Part shown: in pieces, positions 37,746-44,666 of the stretch | Layout of the letters: the number at the start of each line of letters is the position of its first letter | How positions within the stretch are numbered: the stretch's first letter is position 1 | NCBI GenBank assembly: GCA_031553005.1 | Contig: JAVBMA010000006.1 | Coordinates: 1 to 64,000, forward strand | DNA: 64,000 nt | DNA from: RGIG9379 sp031553005 | GTDB taxonomy: Bacteria; Bacteroidota; Bacteroidia; Bacteroidales; Paludibacteraceae | Reading direction: 5' to 3' | Program-made: the position numbers and the translations under genes | Notes under the pieces: generated by a model | The model's database searches: none | Told to the model about the DNA's origin: nothing | What the model saw: the letters and a program-made list of their open reading frames with translations, nothing else

Positions 37746-38121
37746 TTGTATTATTCATTTTGTCTAATATCTTGATTTTATTTTCGATAATTTTCATTTT
37801 TTGAGATAACCCCTGATGTTTTTTTAAAATTTCATCTAAAACTACTTCGTCTTCAATATTATTATTTATGAAATCTAATTTATCAATTTCTTCTTGATAG
37901 TCTAACAGCTCAAAAACAAGTAATATTTTTATTTCATTCAGACCTTGAATGGGCTTATTGTCAATTTTTAAATTGAAAAATATCGCTATCAAAACAATGA
38001 TTATTGCTACTAAAAAATAAGATTCTGGCTCTTGTTGAAAGAAACCAATAAATAAAGATATTAGCGCTATTGCTAATAAAGCATAGATAATTTCTTGATT
38101 AAATTTCATTCTGTTTTTCAT
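37729..38121 (-). CDS. Small two-helix membrane protein (cassette 5, first gene)
   Basis: A 130-residue protein with two adjacent membrane helices (residues about 10–27 and 32–50: IIYALLAIALISLFIGFF and YFLVAIIIVLIAIFFNL). A Glu/Lys-rich coiled coil follows (LLDYQEEIDKLDFINNNIEDEVVLDEILKKH). It is the first gene of a three-gene operon and starts 82 bases inside the cassette. No family is recognised; the topology suggests both ends in the cytoplasm. Confidence 0.65.
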   Translation of the reverse strand: MKNRMKFNQEIIYALLAIALISLFIGFFQQEPESYFLVAIIIVLIAIFFNLKIDNKPIQGLNEIKILLVFELLDYQEEIDKLDFINNNIEDEVVLDEILKKHQGLSQKMKIIENKIKILDKMNNTNGQNI

Positions 38122-38202
38122 ATTTTTAAGTTTTTCTGATTTTTATATGTGAGGTTATGCATTTCTACTTTTATTTATTGTTTAATGTGTTGTCATCCGC
38201 TG

Positions 38203-38327
38203 ACGCCCAACGTGCCAGTGGCTGCTTGCGAACGGCTTCACTATCCATCGAGACAAAAGCCGAAGCGGGCGGCAAAAGTTCAATTACCGATTTCAGCCCG
38301 CTTGGAAGCAGGACGCAAGTTAGCTAC
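38203..38327 (-). repeat. attC-like site S4
   Basis: Read in gene orientation it starts GTAGCTAACTTGCG and ends GTTGGGCGT. It is 125 bp, about ten bases shorter than most copies because GGGCTTGCGGA is missing from one arm. The TAA stop of the histidine-kinase-like gene lies inside its first AAC/GTT core, as is common for integron cassettes. Confidence 0.85.
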
Positions 38328-39351
38328 AGTTTTTATTTAGCCTTATTTCGATAATATTATTATCAAATGGGATTTCTTCTACAATTTTACTTTTACTTCT
38401 ATCTACTTTAATTTTAATGGATACAGAACCTTTATTTAATGATACTAATTTATTTACAATATACATACCAATACCATTTCCGGCAAGCTCGGTATCTTTA
38501 GACCATTTCCCAGATACGTTCTCTAAAAAGATACTATTTAATTCAGATTCTTCAATTCTCAAGCTAACCATATCAAAACAAAGGATAATACATTCCGAAG
38601 AGTTTTTGAATGAAATGTTTAGAGGGGTATTTGGTAAAATATATTTTGTAGTGTTGTCAAAAATATGAGACAAAGCCACTGATATTGTTTTATAATCAAT
38701 TATAATCTTTTCATAAAACGATTGAATGTTAATAATAATCCCTTTTTCTGCCAAATCTAACCAAAAAGGATTCAATGTCAACAATACAACTTTGTGTATT
38801 GGGTGTTCAATAAAATCCAAATATGGGTTCTCTTGATCAAGCATTTCATAGACATCAAATTCAGCTTTCATTAAATTTGAATTTTTGAGGATTTTTAAAA
38901 ATGCAAGTGCGGCTTTTCGTGGTGATTTTTTAATTACATCTTCTATTGTATCCAAATGATTTTTATCATTTTTGAATAAATCTTGAGGAAATAATTTATA
39001 CAGTTCTTGAATACTATTTGTGTTGTAATTTATCAAGTTGTGTTTTAATCGCCTTGTTTTTTGGTTTTCCTTATTCCTTGTAACTTCTAGTGAAGAAGTT
39101 ATTTCATTTGCTAAGTCTTTAAATAATCGGAAATAATGCTTGAAAATTCTATTCGTTACATTTGTGTCATCACAACTCAAATACAATTTGTGTTTATAAT
39201 CAATAACACAACCCTGTCTAATCTTTCTATTCGGTTCTTTTTCAATAATCTCTACTTCTTTACAGCATCGTAACAACTGGCTTGTTTTTTCATAAGATTT
39301 TATATTTGTTGCGATAATCTCATTGGTCAAGTTGCTAATAATAAATTCCAT
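38320..39351 (-). CDS. Histidine-kinase-like ATPase (cassette 4)
   Basis: The 343-residue product has a C-terminal GHKL ATPase domain with an N-box-like SHIFDNTTKYI near residue 239 and a glycine loop AGNGIGMYIVNKLVSLNKGSV near residue 295. A candidate phospho-acceptor His is in RRLKHNLINYN near residue 120. The N-terminal 100 residues are a sensor-like region of unknown fold with no membrane helix. It follows the receiver gene after nine bases; together they look like a two-component pair. Its stop codon lies in site S4. Confidence 0.75.
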   Translation of the reverse strand: MEFIISNLTNEIIATNIKSYEKTSQLLRCCKEVEIIEKEPNRKIRQGCVIDYKHKLYLSCDDTNVTNRIFKHYFRLFKDLANEITSSLEVTRNKENQKTRRLKHNLINYNTNSIQELYKLFPQDLFKNDKNHLDTIEDVIKKSPRKAALAFLKILKNSNLMKAEFDVYEMLDQENPYLDFIEHPIHKVVLLTLNPFWLDLAEKGIIINIQSFYEKIIIDYKTISVALSHIFDNTTKYILPNTPLNISFKNSSECIILCFDMVSLRIEESELNSIFLENVSGKWSKDTELAGNGIGMYIVNKLVSLNKGSVSIKIKVDRSKSKIVEEIPFDNNIIEIRLNKNCS

Positions 39352-39360
39352 AATTAAATA

Positions 39361-40014
39361 TTAAACGGATAAAAATACTTTTATGATACCTGCTACAGTT
39401 GCAGCATTCTCTAAACTAAATACTTCAGATATATTTTTAGAAGAAGTGTCATTCTTTAAATAAATTTTATTCAAGTTACTGATAACTTTTTCTGATTCTA
39501 TGCTGTATCCAAACTCTTTTAGTATCTGATTTTGAATTCTTTTAACACATTCAGTCAAAGAAAATAGTTCTCTAGCGAAATTTTCTATTGCAACTTGAAA
39601 TTGATAAGGGTCTGAATTTTTACTTAATCTTTTATCGGCTTTATCAATACCAGGGTGAAAGGCTTGTATTCTTCCTTGGTCCTCTGCACTATAAACAATA
39701 ACTTTTTTGTTGGGATATTTTTCTTTTAATGCAATAATAAGACCTAGTCCTTCGTCTTTAAACCTAAGCTTCTTTCCTATGCCCTGAATATCAACAATCA
39801 GTATATGGGCATCTTTTATCTCTGATTGCTCTAATGCATCAACATCTTTTATTCTGACCGTATTTTTCCAGCTTTCGCTTTTTAGTATATCTACTAAAGG
39901 AAATGCCTTATCATCAATAAAAAGAATTTTGCAGATTGATTTTATTTCATCTAAATCTCGTTCTTTCAATTTTACTTTTCTTTTCTTCCAAAATTTCAAA
40001 TTCATAATTTTCAA
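39361..40014 (-). CDS. Receiver-domain protein without output domain (cassette 4)
   Basis: The 217-residue product has receiver hallmarks: acidic pair in ILFIDDKAF, phospho-acceptor Asp in HILIVDIQG, Ser in VIVYSAEDQG and a Lys-containing loop DKADKRLSKN. The remaining residues form helices (NFARELFSLTECVKRIQNQIL) and a hydrophobic tail AATVAGIIKVFLSV, with no DNA-binding domain. M4 is another possible start. It is the first gene of its cassette and is likely translated with the downstream ATPase. What it controls is unknown. Confidence 0.75.
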   Translation of the reverse strand: MKIMNLKFWKKRKVKLKERDLDEIKSICKILFIDDKAFPLVDILKSESWKNTVRIKDVDALEQSEIKDAHILIVDIQGIGKKLRFKDEGLGLIIALKEKYPNKKVIVYSAEDQGRIQAFHPGIDKADKRLSKNSDPYQFQVAIENFARELFSLTECVKRIQNQILKEFGYSIESEKVISNLNKIYLKNDTSSKNISEVFSLENAATVAGIIKVFLSV

Positions 40015-40033
40015 TGTTATTATTGTTTAAATT

Positions 40034-40170
40034 GTGTCCAACGTTCCTGTGGCTGCTTGCGAGCGGGCTTGCGGACGACTTCACTATCACACGAGACGAA
40101 AGCCAAAGCGGGTGACCAAAGCTCAATTACCAATTTCAGCCCGCTTGAAAGCAGTCGGCAAGTTAGGCAC
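40034..40170 (-). repeat. attC-like site S5
   Basis: A 137-bp imperfect palindrome. In gene orientation it starts GTGCCTAACTTGCCGACTGC and ends GTTGGACAC. The arms share CTGCTT and AGCGGGCT, and the centre carries the conserved CGAGACGAAAGCCAAAGCGG. It lies nine bases after the stop of the 154-residue gene. Confidence 0.88.
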
Positions 40171-40178
40171 TGTGTTTT

Positions 40179-40643
40179 TCACGTATTACGTTGACTCACT
40201 TTAACCACTTTCCCATTTTCAAAATATATCTCTAAAATATCAGGATCAATATTAAACATTCTTGGAACAAACCCCAAATAGTATGAAATGTGGTTTTCAC
40301 CGTATGCATTAAAATCTTCCCCTAAAAGTTTTACGACTTCAGCCTTAGTCTTTCCAATTAACATTTCACTTTTCATTATGTCTTTCGACATTTTGTATCT
40401 CTCTTCTATTTGTTCATCCCATTTCTGTTTATTGAACGTAGTTTTAGGATAATATGAAACTGAGAATATCCATATCATAATGATTCCGACATACAATAAA
40501 GGACTTAAAATAATTGTCGGAATTATGGCTAAATATTTTCTGTTCTTATGATTCCCGAGTTTAAGTTTTTTCAAAATCCATTTCGATAAAAAATAAACAG
40601 GAATTGCAAGAATCAATATTATTATAGGAACTTCTGGACTCAT
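40179..40643 (-). CDS. Two-helix membrane protein with BamE-like tail (cassette 3)
   Basis: A 154-residue protein with two membrane helices (IIILILAIPVYFLSKWIL and LAIIPTIILSPLLYVGIIMIW). The exported or cytoplasmic tail includes MLIGKTKAEVVKLLGE and LEIYFENGKVVKVSQ, which recall the SmpA/OmlA (BamE-like) fold used in small protein-binding domains. It is the only gene of its cassette. Which side of the membrane the tail faces is uncertain. No defence or metabolic role can be assigned. Confidence 0.65.
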   Translation of the reverse strand: MSPEVPIIILILAIPVYFLSKWILKKLKLGNHKNRKYLAIIPTIILSPLLYVGIIMIWIFSVSYYPKTTFNKQKWDEQIEERYKMSKDIMKSEMLIGKTKAEVVKLLGEDFNAYGENHISYYLGFVPRMFNIDPDILEIYFENGKVVKVSQRNT

Positions 40644-40752
40644 ATTTCTTAATTTTTATTGTTCTTATTATCTCTTGGCATTTTCAGGCTTTGTCAGGAA
40701 TTTTTCGTCGTGAATTTTACAAACTTTTCGAATTGTGCTATCGCCCAACATC

Positions 40753-40889
40753 GTGCCTAAGGTTCCGGCGGCTGCTTGCGAGCGCGTTTGCGGGCGACTT
40801 CACTATCCCACGAGACGAAAACTGAAGCGGGCGACAAAAGTTCAAACTCCCATTTCAGCCCGCTTGCAAGCAGGACGCAAGTTAGGTGC
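40753..40889 (-). repeat. attC-like site S6
   Basis: A 137-bp imperfect palindrome. In gene orientation it starts GCACCTAACTTGCGTCCTGC and ends CTTAGGCAC, so one core base is changed from G to C. Centre CGAGACGAAAACTGAAGCGG is conserved. Confidence 0.85.
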
Positions 40890-41059
40890 TGGCATTTGTT
40901 TTTCCGTCTCTTTTTTGGTTATTTTTATCTTTTTTCGGTCAATTACGTACAGTCAAAACTCTTTCCGTATGCGAAAAATTACATACAGAAAGAAGAGTTG
41001 TGTCCTGTGTCTTGAATTATTGTCTTATAACCTTAAATAAACAAACACCAACAGATTCA

Positions 41060-41227
41060 TTAATCACCCATCAAAAAGTGACGGAGTTCAGCCTTTAACC
41101 CTTGTATCTCTTGGTAAATCCAATTGTAGTAACTGGGGTCATTTTGAGCTTGTGGCGTACGGAGCAATTCTTCTCTTCGCCTAATTTCATTTTCAATTCT
41201 TCTTATTTCTTGGTCTTTAGTTCCCAT
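41060..41227 (-). CDS. Small helical protein, 55 residues (cassette 2)
   Basis: The ATG at 41227 opens a 55-residue frame: charged helix MGTKDQEIRRIENEIRRREELL, then TPQAQNDPSYYNWIYQEIQG, ending HFLMGD. Charge pattern and predicted coiled-coil heptads look protein-like, and it is the only sensible frame in the 736-bp cassette. GGTAAAT precedes it without a strong ribosome-binding site. It is shorter than typical annotation cut-offs. It may be a full cassette gene; function is unknown. Confidence 0.6.
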   Translation of the reverse strand: MGTKDQEIRRIENEIRRREELLRTPQAQNDPSYYNWIYQEIQGLKAELRHFLMGD

Positions 41228-41488
41228 AATATTTACCTAATTTTAATTTCTATTTTTTCCCTTCTGACACGGCTTCACAGGTCTTGCCCGTTTTTAGGAG
41301 TTTCTTCTCTGCCCTGCAATATGATTTTAGTGTTTTTGCAGTTTCACTTCACATTTTTGGGGGAACAGTTGCAATTCTGTTTTATATATTGTGGATGTTT
41401 TCTCATTGTCTTATTCTTCAATCTGTCAAATTGTAAATAACTTTTTACTTTATTTTCTGTCATTGTCCATATGCACTGTCCATCGCTT

Positions 41489-41624
41489 GCACCTAACGGA
41501 CCGGCGGCTGCTTGCGAGCGGGCTTGCGGACGGCTTTACTATCCACCGAGACAAAGCCAAAGCGGGCGACAAAAGTTCAATTAACCACTTTAACCCGCTT
41601 GCAGGCAGGACACAAGTTAGGGGC
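41489..41624 (-). repeat. attC-like site S7
   Basis: A 136-bp imperfect palindrome. In gene orientation it starts GCCCCTAACTTGTGTCC and ends GTTAGGTGC. Centre CGAGACAAAGCCAAAGCGGG is conserved. It lies 12 bases after the stop of the FRG-domain gene. Confidence 0.88.
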
Positions 41625-41635
41625 AGTTATTTTTA

Positions 41636-42382
41636 TCATTCATCAGAGTATTTTGAGTATCGCCATTCTATATGTTTGCAAAGTCCATCTATATCAGGAA
41701 AAACAGTAGAACTATTTATTCCAAGTACATGTAGTTGTTGTCTAATCGCAGAAAAATTTTCATGAGGAATAATGACTTTTGTCAATTTATCTTTGTAGAT
41801 TTTATTTGTCTCAAATCGTATTATCTTTCCACTTTTTTTATTAATCTTGTGTACTGTGAAAACGCCGGCTTGTGCAGAAATTCGTTTTGAAACAACAGAA
41901 GAACGGAATACTTTTGTGATTTTATTTGACAAAGGGTCTATCATTTCCGTGTCAGTCCTAAAATCATCAAGTTCTCCAGCAAAAATCCAAACGACACCAT
42001 TTTCAGGATTTCCCTTGTCGTCTTTAAATGCTGGCTGTTCAACAGCAAACCATAATGCAACGAGAGCACTATAACTCCAATCTAATAATCGCGTTGGTAA
42101 TCCGTGATGTTGAGCCAATGCCAACCAATCCCAATTATTTTCTGGTTTAAATTCTGTAAAAGGAAGAGCGCTTCGTTTAAATTTGTCAAGTATCAATTTT
42201 TCCATGTTGGCCATGTCATGACCTCTCAAACTTAATCGTGCCAACTTAGGTAATAAAGGTCTGTCTATTCGTTGTCCTCTAAAAAGCAAGTCGGTGCTAT
42301 TACCTTTCTTCTTGTTTTCTATTTCAATTTCTTCCATTAAATCTATGAATTGCTTGATTGTTGTTGCTGTTTTTATTTTCAT
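41636..42382 (-). CDS. FRG-domain protein (cassette 1)
   Basis: The product (248 residues from the ATG at 42382; a GTG at 42406 would add eight) has the FRG signature DLLFRGQRIDRPLLPKLAR near the N-terminus and AQHHGLPTRLLDWSYSALVALWFAV in the middle. FRG (Phe-Arg-Gly) domains occur in mobile and phage-related loci; their biochemical role is not settled. KVIIPHENFSAIRQQLHVLGIN closes the domain. It is the first cassette after the attI-like core. Its 5' end has AAATTG hexamer repeats. The A/T-rich composition fits the rest of the array. Confidence 0.8.
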   Translation of the reverse strand: MKIKTATTIKQFIDLMEEIEIENKKKGNSTDLLFRGQRIDRPLLPKLARLSLRGHDMANMEKLILDKFKRSALPFTEFKPENNWDWLALAQHHGLPTRLLDWSYSALVALWFAVEQPAFKDDKGNPENGVVWIFAGELDDFRTDTEMIDPLSNKITKVFRSSVVSKRISAQAGVFTVHKINKKSGKIIRFETNKIYKDKLTKVIIPHENFSAIRQQLHVLGINSSTVFPDIDGLCKHIEWRYSKYSDE

Positions 42383-42416
42383 TTTCAATTTCAATTTATT
42401 TTGCACTTTCGTTAAT

Positions 42417-42430
42417 TGCCCCTAACTTGA
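42417..42430 (-). other. attI-like core at the head of the cassette array
   Basis: On the minus strand TCAAGTTAGGGGCA contains a GTTRRRY core (GTTAGGG). After the presumed G^TT crossover the first nine bases of cassette 1 (TTAGGGGCA) are exactly complementary to the first nine of its own terminal site S7. Confidence 0.65.
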
Positions 42431-42495
42431 TTGTTGCTACCATAAATTAATACCAAACATCCCTAATCCGGAGAGTTGGTATCATTGTGTTGATA

Positions 42496-42945
42496 TTATA
42501 AATCCAAATCATCAAAGGGTGATTTTATTTGTTGAATACTTTTATTACTTACATGTGTATAAATTTCCGTCGTCTTACTATGTTTGTGCCCTAATAAAAC
42601 TTGAATATAACGCAAATCGGTCCCGGCTTCGAGTAAATGCGTTACATAACAATGCCGCAAACAATGTAATGTAAACGGAACAAGTTATGCCTGCTCTCTC
42701 TTTAGCTGCCGTAAAAACACGCTGAAGACTCGTCTCCGCATAAGGCATATTGGGTTCCTGCCTTTCAAAAAGCCAAGTTTGTGGGCGATAAAATTTGAAA
42801 TAATCGCGTAGCATACTAGCGTAGCATCATATTCAAACAAAAGCTTGAGCACGGGTTTTCCTTGATGGTTTGCCTGTTCTATATATACGTTCATGTGGCT
42901 AATCTTAAAATCATACGAAGACAAATTTAAATAATTCATTAACAA
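42496..42945 (-). pseudogene. Decayed tyrosine recombinase (integrase remnant)
   Basis: Three pieces in different frames add up to part of a tyrosine recombinase. The N-terminal piece has VYIEQANHQGKPVLKLLFEYD. Near 42806–42827 it jumps, across a 9-base direct repeat GCGTAGCAT, to MLRDYFKFYRPQTWLFERQ and LQRVFTAAKERAGIT. After a frameshift at about 42690 the catalytic tail reads FTLHCLRHCYVTHLLEAG, LLGHKHSKTTEIYTHV and ends SPFDDLDL at 42496. HxLRH, LGH and the Tyr nucleophile are intact, but the middle (first catalytic Arg, roughly 150–200 residues) is missing. It points toward the cassettes. IntI-specific insertions cannot be judged because of the deletion. Confidence 0.8.
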
Positions 42946-43132
42946 ATCACAATGAATTATATGTAATATTTAGGATTCCCAAAAACAAAATCCTTATTTT
43001 GGGATGCTTGCCGTGCCTTTTATTTTATGGCGATTTATTTGTTTTTCATAATTCAAGGGTATTAAAGGAGATTATATTTTGCAGGTTGATTCAGAACTTA
43101 CACGAGGGATATATCGGTTTTAAAGTAGTTGA
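42946..43132. other. Intergenic region right of the integrase remnant
   Basis: No supported gene. It has TTAGGATTCCCAAAA near 42970 and ATCCTTATTTTGGGAT just after it, an imperfect inverted pair. Its 3' end leads into the hairpin at 43133. Confidence 0.4.
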
Positions 43133-43176
43133 AAACAAAAAAAGAACAGTATATAACTGTTCTTTTTTGTTTTTTG
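43133..43176. terminator. Bidirectional terminator-like hairpin
   Basis: AAAAAAAGAACAGT and ACTGTTCTTTTTTG form a strong stem with a short ATAT-type loop, T tract on both strands. It separates spt from the array. Confidence 0.75.
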
Positions 43177-43242
43177 AAATATATTAAATCCTAAACATAA
43201 TAAAAATCAGGCATCGTTTGATTTTTAGGATTCTTAATAGAC

Positions 43243-44430
43243 TTATTTTAGAATATCCAGTTGTTTAGCGCATTTTTCGATTTTGTCGAGTGCCATCGAA
43301 ACCTGTTCTTTTGTGTGTGTTGCCATTAAAGAGAAACGAATCAATGTGTCGGCAGAAGGAACGGCCGGACTTACTACCGGATTAACGAAGATGCCTTCGT
43401 CGAACAACATTTTGGTAAACATAAATGTTTTTTGATTGTCTCTTATGAACAGAGGGATGATAGGGGTTTCGGTGTGTCCTATTTCAAATCCGATTGAACG
43501 GAATCCGTCTAATGCCATGTGAGTAACATCCCATAGGTTTTTCAATCTTTCGGGCTCATCTTGCATGATTTCTAATGCTGCCAACGCTGCGGCTGTTGCC
43601 GATGGAGTTGCACTTGCACTGAAAATGTAAGAACGTGAATTATGTCTTAGCCAGTTAATGATACATTCATCGGCAGCAACAAACCCACCGATAGAGGCTA
43701 ATGATTTGCTGAATGTACCCATAATCAAATCAACATCTTTGGTTAATCCGAAATGGTCGCAGACTCCGCGTCCTTCACGTCCTAAGACACCAAGGCTGTG
43801 AGCTTCGTCTACATATATGTTTGCGTTGTATTTCTTTGCTAATTCAACTATTTCAGGCAGTTTGATTATATCGCCTTCCATGCTGAATACTCCATCCACC
43901 ACGATCAGTTTCACTTTGTCCGGTTCGCATTTTTGCAGAACTTTTTCCAGTGAGTCCATATCATTGTGTTTGAACTTCATTACTTTGGAGAAGCAGAGTT
44001 GTTTTCCTGTCATAATAGAGGCATGGTCCAACTCATCATAGATAAGGTAATCTTCTCTTCCGGTCAAAGCAGGGACTACACCCATGTTAACCTGAAATCC
44101 GGTAGAGTAGATGATCGCATCTTCTTTGCCTACAAATGCAGCTAATTTTTTTTCCAACTCAATATGCAGGTCCAAGGTCCCATTCAAAAAGCGTGAACCC
44201 GCGCATCCTGTACCATATTTTTTGGTAGCGGCGATGGACGCTTCTTTGATTTTCGGGTGGTTTGTTAATCCCAAGTAACTGTTTGAACCAAACATTAATA
44301 CTTTCTTACCATTAATGATAACTTCAGTATCCTGGTCACTTTCTATTACCCTGAAATATGGATAAACGCCTGCATCTTTCGCTTTTTGAGGCTCATCATA
44401 TTTGGATAATTTTTCTTGTAGCAACTTCAT
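43243..44430 (-). CDS. spt: Serine palmitoyltransferase
   Basis: Spt condenses serine with palmitoyl-CoA to 3-ketodihydrosphingosine, the first step of sphingolipid synthesis; Bacteroidales membranes contain sphingolipids. The 395-residue product is an alpha-oxoamine synthase: GSNSYLGLTNHPKI near residue 48, YDELDHASI near residue 135, VDEAHSLGVLG near residue 205, and the PLP Lys in MGTFSKSLASIGGF near residue 240. 2-amino-3-ketobutyrate ligase is a possible confusion in this family, but the neighbouring inositol-lipid genes favour Spt. It lies 236 bases downstream of the inositol synthase gene with a terminator between. Confidence 0.88.
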   Translation of the reverse strand: MKLLQEKLSKYDEPQKAKDAGVYPYFRVIESDQDTEVIINGKKVLMFGSNSYLGLTNHPKIKEASIAATKKYGTGCAGSRFLNGTLDLHIELEKKLAAFVGKEDAIIYSTGFQVNMGVVPALTGREDYLIYDELDHASIMTGKQLCFSKVMKFKHNDMDSLEKVLQKCEPDKVKLIVVDGVFSMEGDIIKLPEIVELAKKYNANIYVDEAHSLGVLGREGRGVCDHFGLTKDVDLIMGTFSKSLASIGGFVAADECIINWLRHNSRSYIFSASATPSATAAALAALEIMQDEPERLKNLWDVTHMALDGFRSIGFEIGHTETPIIPLFIRDNQKTFMFTKMLFDEGIFVNPVVSPAVPSADTLIRFSLMATHTKEQVSMALDKIEKCAKQLDILK

Positions 44431-44570
44431 GATGAATATTTATAAAATAATTATTTGAACAAAAAGAAAAGACCTTCAAGCATAACGGATTCTTCCTTTT
44501 TGTATTCGGAAAACTGAACTGCTTTGATTTTAGTTAATTTATGAAAAAATAATGAGTTCAAAGCAGGCTG

Positions 44571-44578
44571 CAAAGATA
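44571..44578 (-). promoter_or_regulatory. −7 box of the spt promoter
   Basis: On the minus strand TATCTTTG fits TAnnTTTG, placed just beyond the upstream terminator, about 140 bases before the start codon. No TTTG stands at the −33 position. Confidence 0.45.
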
Positions 44579-44582
44579 ATGA

Positions 44583-44626
44583 TTTTTTAAAAAGAACTGC
44601 GAAATTCAGAGATTAAATTTCGCAGT
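44583..44626 (-). terminator. Terminator between the inositol synthase and spt genes
   Basis: ACTGCGAAATT (44596–44606) pairs with AATTTCGCAGT (44616–44626) around a nine-base loop; on the minus strand the stem is followed by TCTTTTT. Confidence 0.8.
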
Positions 44627-44638
44627 ATTGTTGTAGGT

Positions 44639-44662
44639 AGAGACGGGGCGCGCCCCGTCTCT
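44639..44662. repeat. 24-bp perfect palindrome (GC-rich version)
   Basis: Perfect palindrome with half-site AGAGACGGGGCG, ending four bases before the stop codon of the inositol synthase gene. It matches the layout of 5857–5880. Confidence 0.7.
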
Positions 44663-44666
44663 GTTT

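Noticed and set aside
40735..41765. Plus-strand frames across the cassette sites
   Set aside because: They translate attC-like repeats (for example RxxKAKxxT- and LQAGxKLG-type strings seen at every site) and not genes.
42999..43187. 62-residue plus-strand frame next to the integrase remnant
   Set aside because: It runs through a bidirectional terminator and has no protein-like composition.
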